A stretch of 64,000 bases of DNA from Heloderma charlesbogerti. Lineage: Eukaryota > Chordata > Lepidosauria > Squamata > Helodermatidae. The notes beneath the pieces were generated by a model. It was not told the origin of the DNA, made no database searches, and saw nothing but the letters and a program-made list of their open reading frames with translations. Where the stretch lies: the NCBI GenBank assembly GCA_026122225.1, contig JANEZZ010002669.1, positions 472,683-536,682 on the forward strand, in the 5' to 3' direction. The first letter of the stretch is position 1. The number at the start of each line of letters is the position of its first letter. The translations under genes were made by a program, and so were the position numbers. Shown piece by piece: positions 1-11,761 of this stretch.

Positions 1-1680
1 CCCCTTTCCCTACAATTTCCCACACACCCACAACATCTTCCCTGGAGGACTGTGGGACACTCCTTAGCAGATTTTGGTAGTCAGGATTTCATTGGGGAGG
101 AGAGAGGGGGAACATCCCATTGTGTGAGCAGGAGTCTGCTCACATGATATAGGATTTCACCCACAAACAAATGGCAATGCAGCTTAAGCTGAAAGGAGAT
201 GTGGAGAAAAACAAGACCCAGCAACCACGTTCAGATGCAATGGCCAAGTCATGGTTTGAAGTGGGTTCCCAATTTTGGTTTGGAGGCAAACCATTAGTTG
301 CCCAATTCAGACATTACAGGAAAGTATGGTTGGGTGAACTAGGAAGCGAGGTTTGAAATAACAGCATGCAAGGAGAGGAAGGAGTGGGTGAGCACTAAGT
401 ACATTCCTGGTTGGAGTGCTGTAGTTCAGCCATTACATCTGAACCAGGCCACAGAATGGCACTGTGAAGGTCTATGTTCAATGCAAAAACGGTAATCCTT
501 TCTGTGGTGATGCAGATCACATCAGTTCCACAAGCCCTAGCACCCGCTCCCCCAGTACTCTGCATATGAGGGTGTCACCAAATGCCACCAACAATGGAAT
601 CTGGGAGAAAAATGCAGCATTAATTAGGGGATCAGAATAATATAAAGACAAGCAAGACCTACAGCAAAATGTTGCAGTGTGCAGTGCTGCCACTTAAGAC
701 TCTAAACAGCCAGCTAAGCTCTCTTCCAGGATTCTCTATTCTATCCCTCTCCTCCCATCCCCCCGTGCCCCGCAAGTTAGTCAGCATTCCATGACCACTG
801 AGAATACTCAGCCTTCAATGAGCCGTTTTGGATAGATCTTCCCCTTTAGATTTTTTCGCCCCTAAAAATTTTGTGAACTTTTGAAAAGTTTAAGGATTTC
901 CCTAAGCCTACTGATACCTCCCTCTTGTGAGTGGATGGTGCCATTCAGGGTACATAAGGAGCAGCACTCAGAGAACTGAGTTCACTGTTAGTACATAAGA
1001 TGATCCCTTAGCACGGTACACAGTTCATTTCTATGAGGTATAACTGGGTTCGATCAAAATAACATTGTCTCTGGATGTCTCGGAAACAGTCCAAAGTATA
1101 GAGAGGGAGAAAAACTGAAGAAGAGCAAGATGTTTATAAGCCAGTCTCAAAACCGCTGAAACTGTTCTAGTATTTTAATCTCTAATCACATAAATGCATT
1201 ATTATTCAGGCTGAACCCGAAGTACTCACTAGTGAATATTTTCTTGAGAAGCATCACTCCACCCATAGTCCTTTTTTCACTAATTTCTTCCAAAACATTT
1301 ACCCATTCAAGAAGCACTCTGAATTGATTTCAGCTGTCCTCAGTGACATCAGCACATGCAACTGGATGAACAGTGTCATGAAATCAAGGTCCTATGTGAT
1401 CCCTGATTGGTTGTGATTACCTGTGAATAATGCCGGAAGCAGGAAAAGACCTTAACCAGAAAAAATGACACAGAAGCACCAGCAGCTAGGGATAACAATG
1501 GCAGAATTCAAGATGTTTCTATTCCCACATTTAAATAACATTTTGGAAACAATTTCCACCACCACTATCCCCCAGCATAATGAATTTGATTTTTTTTTAA
1601 TGCAGAATGTTCAGCAGAGCTCTGCTTACTTATCTGTAAGCAGCAGCCTGCTGGACCAGACTGAGTGTAGTATCTCATGT
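1..1680. other. 3' flank of THOC3, no gene recognised
   Basis: I see no splice-supported coding exon, RNA gene or clear repeat here. Short open frames are random in composition and resemble no family I know. The first 43 bases contain no G, echoing the G-free stretch at the other end of the window. The stretch is probably intergenic. Confidence 0.5.
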
Positions 1681-1770
1681 TAGTTCTACGTAGAGTAAGC
1701 CCATTGAAATGAATGGGACTTAAGTTGTGATTAACTTAAGTCTTATTCTTTCGATGGGTCCACTCTACAT
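1681..1770. repeat. palindromic short repeat, CCATTGAA family
   Basis: Two arms built on CCCATTGAAATGAATGGG and its complement meet around a TTAAGTTGTGATTAACTTAAG centre, making a hairpin of about 85 bases. A sister copy lies at 15308-15407. The structure fits a small non-autonomous DNA element (MITE). I cannot assign the superfamily. Confidence 0.6.
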
Positions 1771-2019
1771 TGGATATTACCTGGAAGGTCCATCTAGTCG
1801 AGCATCCCAATTCACAATGGCAGCCAGATCCTTCCAGGAAACCACAAGCAGGGCAAACACATCCCTACGTTGTGGTATCATTGGACCTTCCATTTTCACT
1901 ATGCCATTCCTCAGAAGGAAGAGATGAAAGAGGCACATACTGGGTAATCTCAAAGTGAGGTTATTGTACATCCTTTTCCTGGTAGTTCAATGTATTGCCC
2001 TTTTAAAACTACAGTACAC

Positions 2020-2656
2020 GGAGGTTCTTTCTTTATTTTTTTTATTTTAGTGGAACAAAGCTATCCAAGATACAAAAAAAGATTCATACAAAAATAATCC
2101 TATTTCCCATCCCGATTCCTTTCATTATCCTAAGGTGCAAAAGGAATCAAAGACACAGACCCCCCAGAAGGGGTGAGTTAACCATTCCTGCGAGGAAAAA
2201 GGAGGGTTCCAAATGTGGCTACAGAAAGCCAGCATATCCCTCAGTCCATCCTCAAAGAACGACATAAGGGGATGACAATGACACAGTAACCCAGATTTGC
2301 AGGAGACTCTGCCTGCTCTGCCCCCAAGTAAACAGAGGGCAGGGACTGACTTCCCAATGGAAGGCATAATGTACAGACAAAGAAATGCATTGGCAGCTGC
2401 AAATGCCCTCTTTGCAAACCCCCCAGTGAATAGCCTAGACACTGGAAGGGGATTCAGTCAGTCAGCCAGCCCTTGTGCTTTCCAGGCTGGTTGGGCAGTT
2501 TACAAAAGCGTCAAACTGCAGGCTTTTCTAGGCAAGGAGATGCCAAGCCATGCTCCTACTCCAGTAGGGGCAACGGGCCCAATACAGAAGCAAAGCAAAC
2601 ATGGCTTGTGAACATCCTGCCCTGGCTCAGAATCCCAGGTCTTCAACACACTTCCC
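2020..2656 (-). other. THOC3: THOC3 3' UTR with candidate poly(A) signals
   Basis: This stretch follows the THOC3 stop codon on the minus strand. TTTATT at 2032-2037 and 2041-2046 reads as AATAAA on the minus strand, so cleavage near 2010-2025 is plausible. The UTR would be about 630 bases. The end is inferred from these signals only, without transcript support. Confidence 0.45.
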
Positions 2657-2820
2657 TTATGAGTCATTGGGGAGACCAAAGAGCTTCACGGTGCCAGCTT
2701 CCCTGCTGCTGTCATATTTGCCATCTTTATCATCACAGGCGAAGGCCAGGAGAGGACGCTTTGGATGCCAAGCCACAGTGAAGGTTGGGGACTCACACTG
2801 CACTTCCCATAGCTTCTCCC
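2657..2820 (-). CDS. THOC3: THOC3 coding exon 6 with stop
   Basis: Acceptor TTTTAG, then GEKLWEVQCESPTFTVAWHP and the conserved end KLFGLPNDS before TAA at 2657-2659. The last blade closes the propeller. Confidence 0.93.
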
Positions 2821-5800
2821 CTAAAAGGTAAAGACATAGTCAGAGACTCCCTTAGAGCCAGAAGAGTTGCAGCTCAGCAGGAGTAATTGATTTAAATCAA
2901 GGCAATTTAAATCATTATTTAAATCGGCAAGAAAAAAGGTTGATTTAAATCATTGATTTAAATTACATTTCCCATTGAAACTGTTTCATATATTTCCTGA
3001 ACAATGGTGCAAGCTTAACCACTAAGCAATGTTAATTTAAAACCAAGTAAGACTGCAATCCTATGTCTCCTAGACAGTGTCTGGGGGGACAAAACTTTGT
3101 GCAGTTTCTGGAATCTGAGGTCAGAACCAGGGCTCCAACCTCAGAGCCCAGATACCTTGGAAAGAGAGTGTAGAGACAAGGAAAAGGGGGAGGGCCCAGA
3201 GGCAGGGAGGGGACAACGGAAGCTGCTTTATGCAGCTCCCTGTCGGGGCTCCAGGCTCCTTCCTTCTCCCTCCCCAAAGCTGTGGCTAGACAGGCAAAAT
3301 CACCTGTCTAGCCAAAATGCAGGGCGGTTGGAACAGGGAGGGTGTCCCCTCCCTGCTCCTACCACCCTGCATAGGATAATCGGCAGCCTCCGATTTCAGA
3401 GGCTGACAACTATCTGGATAGGATTGCGTCTTAAGAAAATTATTTACGTTAATTCATTCTTACAAGCAGGCTTTGCATCTCCTTGTGTTTCTGTATATAA
3501 TTTGCATGCTTTCCTTTTTTACCTATACAGGGAAATATTTTCACATAGGGTCTTTCTCATATTCAGCACCCATGGGAGTTTGAGGTTAACAGTGTAACCC
3601 TATACATGTATGCCCAGAAATAAGTTCAATTAAACTCAATGGGGCTTACTCCCAGGTAAGTGGATATAGGATTACAGCCTTAGTATGAGCCTTAGTATAC
3701 TTACATAAGTAAGTATGATACTTATGTATCAGTAAGATGCATACTGGACAATTTAGTCTTCTCTGTGTTTTTTTATTTCCAGTGTTGCTCCTTTCTGCTT
3801 CACTCTGTCTTGGCCCAGGTCTGCTTTCACAAAAAACCAAGTAGCAAACAAAAAGGAAATGCCAGTGCTTGATAGATCAAAGAAAGGTCTGGGCAGAAAA
3901 AAATCCCATTTAAAAATGTAAAAATCTGATTTTTTGGAGTTAAATATTAAAGCATCCATTTTTATCCACCCTGTTATGCTGTCTTTCTGTCTTAATTCCT
4001 CTGCCTTGCTTGGCACAACTCCACCACCACATAAGAAAAAAACAACAATCATATCTAGCCTGTGTCTTGGCACATGTGACTTTAGTCAGAGAAACTGAAA
4101 GCTCAGAACTTCCAAGAAGCGAGAGCTGGTAGTTAGGCTGAACAGAGCCATTTTCATGAGATGAAAAACTGAAACTACTGCGCACATTTGACTGGTAGGC
4201 AACTTCATGTTTATGAGACTGTGGGTAGTATCCAACAGGGGCCTTAGGCTGGGACCCCAGGCCTCCTGGTGGTGGCACATGGGCAGGCAGTCCCACCAGC
4301 AGTGGGGCACACTCAGCCCCTACCGAAGGGTGCACTTTTGCGCTTCCAGGGCAATCGCCAAAATTAGCAGAAATGCTAGCTTCTGGAAGGCAAAGGTTGC
4401 ACCCCTTTCAAAAACGAGCATTTTTTCTTGTTTCGGTGATTGCCCCCAGAGGTGCTACATCATGCCCAACCTCAGTAGGGGCCTAGTGTGCATGCCACCG
4501 CCAGTGGACCTGAGGCACCAGTGTAAGGCCCCTGTTGGATACTACTCTGCAAGTCTAGGTTTAAGTAAGTTTATAATGAGATTTAACTGTAACTATGTTG
4601 TTTTAAAGTGAGAGAATTTTAGATTTTATTTATGATTTTTAAAATAAAAAAATCAATTTAAATTTTTAAAGATCTGATTTAAATTTTTAAAAAATCAATT
4701 AAAATAATAATTCATCCATTTTTAGCCACCCTGCAGCTCAGACAGACAGCCCTCAAACAAACAAGAAAATGGGAGGACCATAATTTATAGATGCTATTGC
4801 TTTGAGAACCAGAATAATTTAGGCAACATCCTCCCTGCAGCCCACCCCTAGATGTTCTGCCTTGACTCTCCCAAACCAGACATATATGGCTTTGTGAAGG
4901 CTGTGTAGGGCCAGACGAAAAGACATCTACTTTCAGTAAAGGACAGAAAAAATATAATATATATTAACAGTGCAAGTTTACTCAGAAGGAAGCTGGTGTT
5001 CACTGGGAGTTTTTCCCCCTAGTAACCGTGTTTAGGATTACAGCCTGAATGACTTTTGCGACAGGAAATGCAAACAGCAGCACTTACCCGTTTCAACTTC
5101 AGCAATATCAATGAAATGGTCTTCGGATGCTGAAGCCAGCATCTTCCCATCATGGCTGAAGCTCAACGTCCTCACAGGCCAGTCAAGTCTGAAAGATGGA
5201 AGCAAATGGGAGAGGGCAGGGGAAGAGGATTAAGAGGAAAAATTGGCAGATTATAAGAGCTCTGCAACCAGCATCATCCTGTTTCCAATAGAGGCCAGTC
5301 TGATGGCTTTGGGAAGCACAACAGTGCATGAAGCCAACAGGGTTCCTACTTTGTTGTTCCTTGTATCTGGTATTGCCAGATAAGGTAGAAATACCACCAC
5401 TGGCCATGGAGGTTCCATTGAGGTATGATGCTGAATAGCTGCTGACAGACCATTTGTTTGTCTAGTCCTCTTTTAAGGCAGAGGCCATGACATCTTGTAG
5501 CAAGAAGTTCTATACACTAAACATTTAATGAAGAAGTACTTTCTTTTCACTTTTCTGAATCTCCTGCCAATCTATCAGTTTTGTTGGGTTACCCCAAGTT
5601 CTAGTATGAGAAAGTTTTCATCTCTATTCAGTCTCCATACCACTTATTTTGTGTTATTTATTTTGTATAAATAACACAACACCTGTTATTAATTGTTATC
5701 ATGACCCTGCTTACTAATCTTTTTAAAACTAAAAAACCCTCAAGCACTTGAGTGTTCTTCATGAAGGTGTTCTAACCCATTGATCATTTTCACTCCCCTT

Positions 5801-8800
5801 ATCCAGCTCTATAAAACATTTTTGAATGATAAACTATAGACCCTAAATGTGGTTGCATCACAGGTTAATATAAAGACATTACGATGCTGCTCGGTTTAAT
5901 ATTAAACTCTTTCCCTAATAATTAACCAACACAGAATTTATCCCCACCCCCCACAGCCATTCAGGGTAGAAACTGATTTTGACATTTTAAAACGCTTAAT
6001 TTTAAATTTGATTTTATTATTTTTTTTTAATCTAAATTCAGTGGGCTGGTTTGCACATGACAGCCCACCATGACTTAATTTGCCCACATAGGCTGTTATG
6101 TCATGCTGGGCGCCCATGGGTGCCATTTTGTTTAATGGCCTCGTAGAATCATAGAATAGTAGGGTTGGAAGGGGCCTACAAGGCCATCGAGTCCAACCCC
6201 CTGCTCAAGGCAGGAATCCAAGTCAAAGCACCCCTGACAGATAGCTGTCCAGCCTTGTCTTGAATGCCTCCAGTGTGGGAGAGCCCACCACCTCCCTAGG
6301 TCATTGGTTCCATTGTCGTATTGCTCTAACTGTCAGGAAGTTTTTCTTGATGTTCAGCTGGAATCTGGATTCCTGTAACTTGAGCCCATTATTCCGTGTC
6401 CTGCACTCTGGCATGATCGAGAAGAGATCCTGGCCTTCCTCTCTGTGACAACCTTTCAAGTACTTGAAAAGCGCTATCATATCTCCCCTCAGTCTTCTCT
6501 TCTCAAGGCTAAACATGCCCAGTTCTTTCAGTCTCTCTTCATAGGGCTTTGTTTCCAGTCCCCTGATCATCTTTGTTGCCCGCCTCTGAACCCTCTCCAG
6601 TCTGTCTGCATCCTTCTTAAAGTGTGGCGCCCAGAACTGGACACAGTACTCCAGATGAGGCCTAACTAGTGCTGAGTAGGGGGGAGCTAGTACTTCCCGG
6701 GTTTTGGAAGCTATGCTTCTATTAATGCAGCCCAAAAGGGCATTTGCCTTTTTTGCAGCCACATCACATTGTTGGCTCATATTCAGCTTGTGATCGACAA
6801 CAATTCCAAGATCCTTCTCGCTTGTAGTGTGGTTGAGCCACGTATCCCCCATCTTGTAGCTGTGCATTTGGTTTCTTTTTCCTAGGTGCAGAACTTGGCA
6901 TTTATCCCTATTAAATGTCATTCTGTTTTCTGCCCAGTGCTCCAGTCTATCAAGATCACTTTGAATTTTGTTTCTGTCTTCCAAAGTATTAGCTATCCCG
7001 CCCAATTTAATTTAAATGCAAACCCAGGTGCCAGGAGTTGTTTGGGGGCTAGACAACCCTCAAATAACCCTAAAACAAGCCATGAGTTATTTGAGGGTTA
7101 TCTAACCCTCAAACAACTCCAGCTGCCTAATAAAGTAAGCTGGGCACCTGCAGCCATCATACAAAAATGATGCCTGTGGGTGCCAGCCACAACACGACAG
7201 CCCCTGCAAATAAATTAACACAGGGTGGGCTGTTTTGTCATGCGACCCTGGTCAGTGTGTCTTTTTTTAAAGAAAAATTAGGATTTTCTTTTAAGCTATA
7301 TTAATACAGACAAGGAATCCTCGAATGATCTCTTAAAACTAAATCATCTATCAAACGGATTAAATTAAAACCTGTTCTATGTAAAAAAATAAAGCATGGG
7401 GGAAATATTTTTATTTATTTATTATTACATTTATATCCCACTTTCTTTCCTCATACAATAAACCCAAGACAGCTTACATAGCGGTCTTCCTCTTCTCCAT
7501 TTTATCCTCACAACAATCTTGTGAGGTAGGTTAGGCTGAGAGTCAATGCCTGGGCCAAGGTCACCCAGTGAGATGCATGGCCTAGTGGGGACCAGAATCC
7601 AGATCTCCCAAGCCCCAGTCCTACACTCTAACTACTTACTATACCACACAATGGCTCTCTCTAAATATCTAAGCACCATGAATGATACCCTTGTCATGAA
7701 TTGCATTTATTATTGTGACGACCTATCAGACTGAGTACCAGTAAGTCATCACAGAAGCTAGGATCCAGATTACGCCTTCTTGTATATCACTAGGCTCATC
7801 TACAAAGCCAACAAGGGTGACCTTGTACACCTGTTTTATCCTCCCAACTACATGAGCTTTGCAATGAATTCAGGTTATGAATATGTATGATTCCACTAAC
7901 CAGATGTTAGATGTATGTAAGATATAGATCTATCTGCAGCTCCAAGAGTTGAAAAGGGGATTCAGCACAGGTCAAGGCAACTTACCTAGAAAAGCATCGC
8001 ACACAAACCAGCTCATCCACATCCCAGAGGCTAACAAGTGCGTCAGCGCTTCCTGTGGCAAAATACTTGCCCATTGGGTCAAATTTGATGCAGATGCAGT
8101 TTGAGGGATGGGCATTAATTGACTGGATGGGCTTTAGCTCTGGGTAGCTGTAGAAAAGGGAAGAAATGGAGTTGGAGTGAGACTACAAAAGGGAAGAAAT
8201 GAAGTTGGAGTGAGACTACAGACAAAAGCAGTCCTTTCACTAGCTATGCAACATCTTCAAATGTCTTGCTTAGTAGTCACCAAATGCAAGGCAGAACCTC
8301 CTCGACAGCAAGAGTCCCCACAAGCTGCACACATCCAACTAAATGGGCTCTGGAATAGTTTCAGCCCCTAAATAATTACAATGTAGATGGCACAGCTTAT
8401 TTTTATTCATGCTATAGGGCTAGAGAAGTCACTGGAATAGACGAGGGACTATAATGTGATTTAAAAGGTATCCAAGTGACAGACACAGGAAGGGGATGGG
8501 GACTGCCCCACTGTTCACACACATACTAGCATTCAGAAAATGGGAACACACAGCACTGCTTCTATTGCACTGACTCAGATGTGGGGGATAAAGCTGTAGG
8601 TCCGTCCTAGCCCAATGGAGATGTGAGCAGGGGGCACATGGTGGCATCAGAAAGGAGGAGCACATACTTCTCCTAGCTTGTGCCTTCATATAGATACCTG
8701 CATAACCAAAGTTCACCATGTCAGTTTTCATTTAGCATGAAAGAGCTTAGCTTTCTGCACAAAACAAAGCAATCACATCCCAACATCTCTCTTCTACCTA

Positions 8801-11761
8801 GATGTTAAACTGATGAAAGAAAGAAAATGATTTTTAAAGCTTGTGTGTGACAAAACAAACAATTCTCCGCTTGAGTTTCTATGATTAAAGGTCAGGCAAC
8901 TCACTCTGATTAGTGTATTTTCTGGCAAATTTGTCTGAGAGTGAATACTCCAGAGAAACAATTTTGAGCAAACAAAGCAATAGCAAAGGCCATCACTTAG
9001 AGCGCAAGAATTTTATCCGTCAGACCTGGAACCTTTATATACTGCGACAGTATATCCTGGGGGAATGAATGGGGTAGTGGGAAATCTTCTGAGGGAGCAC
9101 ATGTTACCCCTTAGAGCCATCCCTTCAAGGAGAGGAACTTCATACAATAGTTATTTGTCTTAAATTTAAAAATTGGGAAATGAGAAGATATGGCAAAAGG
9201 CCCTGCACATGCTTGCTGCTTGGTACACAGCACTATAAGACAGGCTCAAAAACAACAGCAGGAAGCAGAACAAGGAATAATGCTGGATCCTCAATACATT
9301 GCTGAGAGATGTCATAGATCTACACATAAGGCAAGCACTTTCCCCTATCCACCACCTAGACGAAAAGACAAGACAGCCAACTCACTTGCTTCCTCTCCTA
9401 GAAAAGGCCATACTGAGCGTACCTGAGGATGTTGATGCAACCGTTGCCATTGGTGAGGAAAAACATGTTGTTGTCATTGTTCCAAGAGATCTCATTCACC
9501 TCAAACTTGAACTGTTCCTCAGCTTTTGACCGATGTGTCTTAGCATCAATGAAGGTTACCACATCATCCTTATTCCCTACTGCAATAGTTTGCCCATCAG
9601 GGCTCCAGCAGATGTTGATGTTTTCCCCTGTAGAGGAGTGGAAGGGATAAATTAACCCACTGACTTAATACTTGGGGCAAGAGCAGTTCACAGGCAACAC
9701 ACACGCTTTTGCATCTGTAAATCAAGGATCACTAATGGGACATAAAACAGCAACGCAGCCATATAAAATATGTAATGCAGCTACGTTCCCACACTCTCTT
9801 CACATAAATTTATTTATTTTTACATTTATATCCTGCCTTTTCTTCCTCTTACAAGGAACCCAAGGTGGCTTACATGGTCTTCCTCCTCTCCATTTTATCC
9901 TCACAGCAATCCTGTGAGGTAGGTTAGGGTGAGAGCCAGTGACTGGCCCAAGTCACCCAGTGAGCTTCATGTCTGAATGGAGACTAGAACCCAGATCTCC
10001 CAAGTCCCAGTGCATGACTCTAACCACTACATCACACTAGCTCTAATAACCAGTGACTGAAAACTAAGTGACATCATTATGTATCTGACCCTTTGCAATA
10101 AGCCAGAAAACATTCAGTAATAAACTATTATCAAGGCACCCACATGATCAAAATCTTAAGAGGGGAAAATTAGGTTCTTAAGTGGTTTGTAATTATATTA
10201 GTGTACAAAAATGGTATTTATAATTAATATTTCCAATTAATGCTTTTAAAATGCAACGATAGTAAAAGTACATTTTTGTCTCAGCCCAAGCTATGAGGTA
10301 GAAAGATAGGTCTGGATCATAGAGGACAGAGGAAGGGGTGAGGGGAAAGAGAAAGGTGTGTTGTTTGGTTTTAATTTTTGTGAACTGCCCAGACAGCTTC
10401 GGCTATTGGGCGGTATAGAAATGAAATAAATAAATAAATGAAAGAGAGATCTACGTGGGTCAAAATTGCCAGTGGAGAGTCACTACCTTTCAGGATCAAA
10501 TTACTCTGTTCCTAAGATTTCCCCCCATCCTCCAGAAATAGCAAATACTTGCACTAACAATAATAACCCCCAAATAGCTGGGATTATTATAGCAGCTATT
10601 ATTCAATGAACAATATTATCATACACCTTTGGTGTTCACTGTGGCAATGCACTTAGTGGTGCGGACGTCCCATATGCGAATGGTTTTGTCTCCAGATGCA
10701 GTGACAAATAAGTCTGGGTTACTTGGGTGCCAGCACAACTGATCCACACTGTCTCCATGTCCACGGTAATTGTTCTCTTTCACCTAGGAAAAAGGATAGT
10801 TTTAAATGAATAATCCTTTCTACACCTCACAATCAGCCTAGCGACAAGATTTAATCACCACCTAAATACTATTATACAAGCTGCTTTTAGTTCACGCATC
10901 CTTTAGGAATACAGTTTTGGGATTAACCTAGAAGGAGCATTTTTTAAGTTTCAAGATGTATATCCTACCATTCCATATAAAAGACCCCCCAATGCTGCTT
11001 ACAATACATTATACCAGGGCTGCGGAACCACCCATCCATGGGCTGGATGTAGCCTGCCAACCCCTCTTCCCAAGAAGGTTAATAAAATCTTTTGCAGGCT
11101 AACCTTTTGGGGCCTATTTTCAAGGCCACACTATGTCCAAGCATATCATATCACGAGCTCCACAGAAACGGCCAAGAGAACTTGGGAAACATCCCTGAAA
11201 ACGCTCCTTTCCTGAAAACGCAACTAGAACCAGCAGAGCAACATCCCCAATAACAGGAGAGGAGCATGCAAATGAACAAACATTTGCAGATACTAAGGGA
11301 AAAGAAAAGCATAAGCTGCAGTCTTACCAAGACCTCTGCAGTTTCTTAGTGTACTGAACCGATCTGAAATCCAGTTCCAGTCAGTAGCCAGCTACTGAGT
11401 TGAACTCGGTTTGAAATCGGTCCAGCTGTTATGAATAACCATAATCTGGCGAAGGTGCCTATCGACCCCAAGGCGTGCAGAGCCTCAGTTCCCAGACTCC
11501 CGGTTCTTCATTCCCCCGCGTCCCCTGCCTCGCCTCTACTTTCACGGAACCGCCCTTAAGGGCGCCCCCGAAACTGACCAGCCGGTCCTTGTCGAGCACG
11601 AAGACGCTGGCGGTCTTGTCGAAGGAGCCGGAAGCCAGGCGGCGGCCGCAGCAGCTCCAGGCCACCGAGTGGACCTTGGCCCCGTGCGCCGGGAACTCAC
11701 GGCTGCGCGTGTTAGCCCGGAACAGATCCTGCATGGCCTGCACGTACGGGGAAAGCGCCAT
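2657..11761 (-). CDS. THOC3: THOC3 (TEX1), THO complex WD40 subunit, complete gene
   Basis: Six coding exons join in frame: 11761-11579, 10783-10627, 9627-9423, 8147-7986, 5188-5088 and 2820-2657. Every intron has a GT donor and AG acceptor. The product is 323 residues and follows vertebrate THOC3 closely: WD40 blades include KVHSVAWSC and GSFDKTASV (exon 1), GDKTIRIWDVR (exon 2), INICWSPDGQ (exon 3), ALVSLWDVDEL (exon 4) and a blade in exon 6 ending in LFGLPNDS. From the known family, THOC3 is a beta-propeller subunit of the nuclear THO/TREX complex, which couples transcription and splicing to mRNA export. I chose the ATG at 11761 because the open frame extends further upstream only through non-ATG codons. 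This makes the N-terminus roughly 28 residues shorter than human. Introns carry hAT, CR1 and CORE-SINE insertions, but no exon is damaged. Confidence 0.95.
3055..3427. mobile_element. MITE with GCAATCCTAT inverted ends, nested
   Basis: The left end reads GCAATCCTAT and the right end is its complement, ATAGGATTGC. The centre is GC-rich and partly self-complementary (CTGTCTAGCC pairs with GGCTAGACAG). It has no coding capacity and is inserted in the larger hAT-like element. Confidence 0.5.
3591..3680. repeat. CAATGG/GGATTACAGCC short repeat
   Basis: It matches the recurring unit ...AACTCAATGGGGCTTACTC... followed by GGATTACAGCC. Related copies occur at 4965, 15444, 21796, 22231, 42266, 46234, 51486 and 57975. 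It is probably a MITE end or SINE fragment; I do not know its formal name. Confidence 0.55.
4225..4545. mobile_element. MITE with GTAGTATCCAACAGGGGCC inverted repeats
   Basis: The left end is GTAGTATCCAACAGGGGCC and the right end is its complement, GGCCCCTGTTGGATACTAC, a near-perfect terminal inverted repeat of about 19 bases. The interior is non-coding. A related palindromic element (AGTATCCAAC ends) lies at 47691-47930. Confidence 0.65.
4965..5047. repeat. CAATGG/GGATTACAGCC short repeat
   Basis: A diverged copy of the same unit as 3591-3680, with AACAGTGCAAGTTTACTCAGA and GGATTACAGCCTG. It lies just 3' of THOC3 exon 5 in the intron. Confidence 0.45.
5088..5188 (-). CDS. THOC3: THOC3 coding exon 5
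   Basis: Acceptor TTTCAG, donor GTAAGT. It encodes RLDWPVRTLSFSHDGK followed by ASEDHFIDIAEVET, a WD40 blade that lacks the terminal WD, as in the human protein. Confidence 0.92.
6043..7250. mobile_element. DNA element with inverted ends, interrupted by CR1
   Basis: The left end GGTTTGCACATGACAGCCCACC is mirrored on the right by GGGTGGGCTGTTTTGTCATGCGACCC. A second internal inverted repeat built on GAGTTATTTGAGGG and CCCTCAAATAACCC lies at 7035-7125. A CR1 copy (6141-7004) sits inside, so this element is the older of the two. I cannot assign its superfamily. Confidence 0.45.
6141..7004 (-). mobile_element. CR1 LINE, 5'-truncated 3' half
   Basis: Minus-strand translation gives the C-terminal half of a CR1 reverse-transcriptase polyprotein: [56 protein letters not shown]. 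The 3' end carries the CR1-type ATTCTATGATTCTA motif at 6141-6160. The frame stays open for about 234 codons to a TGA at 6301, just short of the normal end. The sequence is very close to the copy at 48447-50097, so it is a relatively young family. Confidence 0.85.
7405..7660 (-). mobile_element. MIR-like CORE-SINE, THOC3 intron 4
   Basis: Read on the minus strand, a tRNA-like head (GTAGTTAGAGTGTAGGACTG) is followed by the CORE motif GGGTGACCTTGGCCCAGG. Next come CTCACAAGATTGTTGTGAGG and a tail ending in ATATAAATGTAATAATAAAT. This layout is that of tRNA-derived CORE-SINEs of the MIR type. A second copy is at 9806-10044. Confidence 0.7.
7986..8147 (-). CDS. THOC3: THOC3 coding exon 4
   Basis: Acceptor CTACAG, donor GTAAGT. 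It encodes SYPELKPIQSINAHPSNC through ALVSLWDVDELVCVRCFS, two WD40 strand sets. The intron on its 3' side holds the CR1 and its host DNA element. Confidence 0.93.
9423..9627 (-). CDS. THOC3: THOC3 coding exon 3
   Basis: Acceptor CTACAG, donor GTACGC. It encodes GENINICWSPDGQ through the FEVNEISWNNDNNMF blade and ends in INIL. It is in phase with exons 2 and 4. Confidence 0.93.
9806..10044 (-). mobile_element. MIR-like CORE-SINE, THOC3 intron 2
   Basis: It has the same architecture as 7405-7660: a tRNA-like head near 10044, core GGGTGACTTGGGCCAG, then AACCTACCTCACAGGATTG and a tail GATATAAATGTAAAAATAAAT. It is oriented with the gene. Confidence 0.7.
10372..10440. repeat. LINE/SINE 3' tail fragment
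   Basis: The GAACTGCCCAGACAGC, GGCTATTGGGCGGTATAGAAATG and (AAAT)n tail recurs at 21173-21243 and, truncated, near 22190. It looks like the 3' end of a squamate LINE or a SINE that copies its tail. Confidence 0.5.
10627..10783 (-). CDS. THOC3: THOC3 coding exon 2
   Basis: Acceptor CCTAG precedes GTGAAAGAGAAC (V-K-E-N). The exon encodes residues 62-113 plus one base, including GHGDSVDQLCWHP and GDKTIRIWDVR, a canonical WD repeat. Donor is GTGTAT. Confidence 0.93.

Larger units (their letters stand above)
2878..4733. mobile_element. hAT-like DNA element with 8-bp TSD, in THOC3 intron 5
   Basis: The element is bounded by an identical 8-base direct repeat, CAGCTCAG, at 2870-2877 and 4734-4741. 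Its termini are CAGG at the left and CCTG at the right. AT-rich GATTTAAATC-type subterminal repeats sit inside both ends. An 8-bp target duplication with CA/TG-type ends is the hAT hallmark. No transposase was recognised. At least three other repeats are nested inside it. Confidence 0.65.

Noticed and set aside
2297..2831. Plus-strand frames over the THOC3 last exon and UTR
   Set aside because: Antisense to THOC3 exon 6, with no family resemblance.
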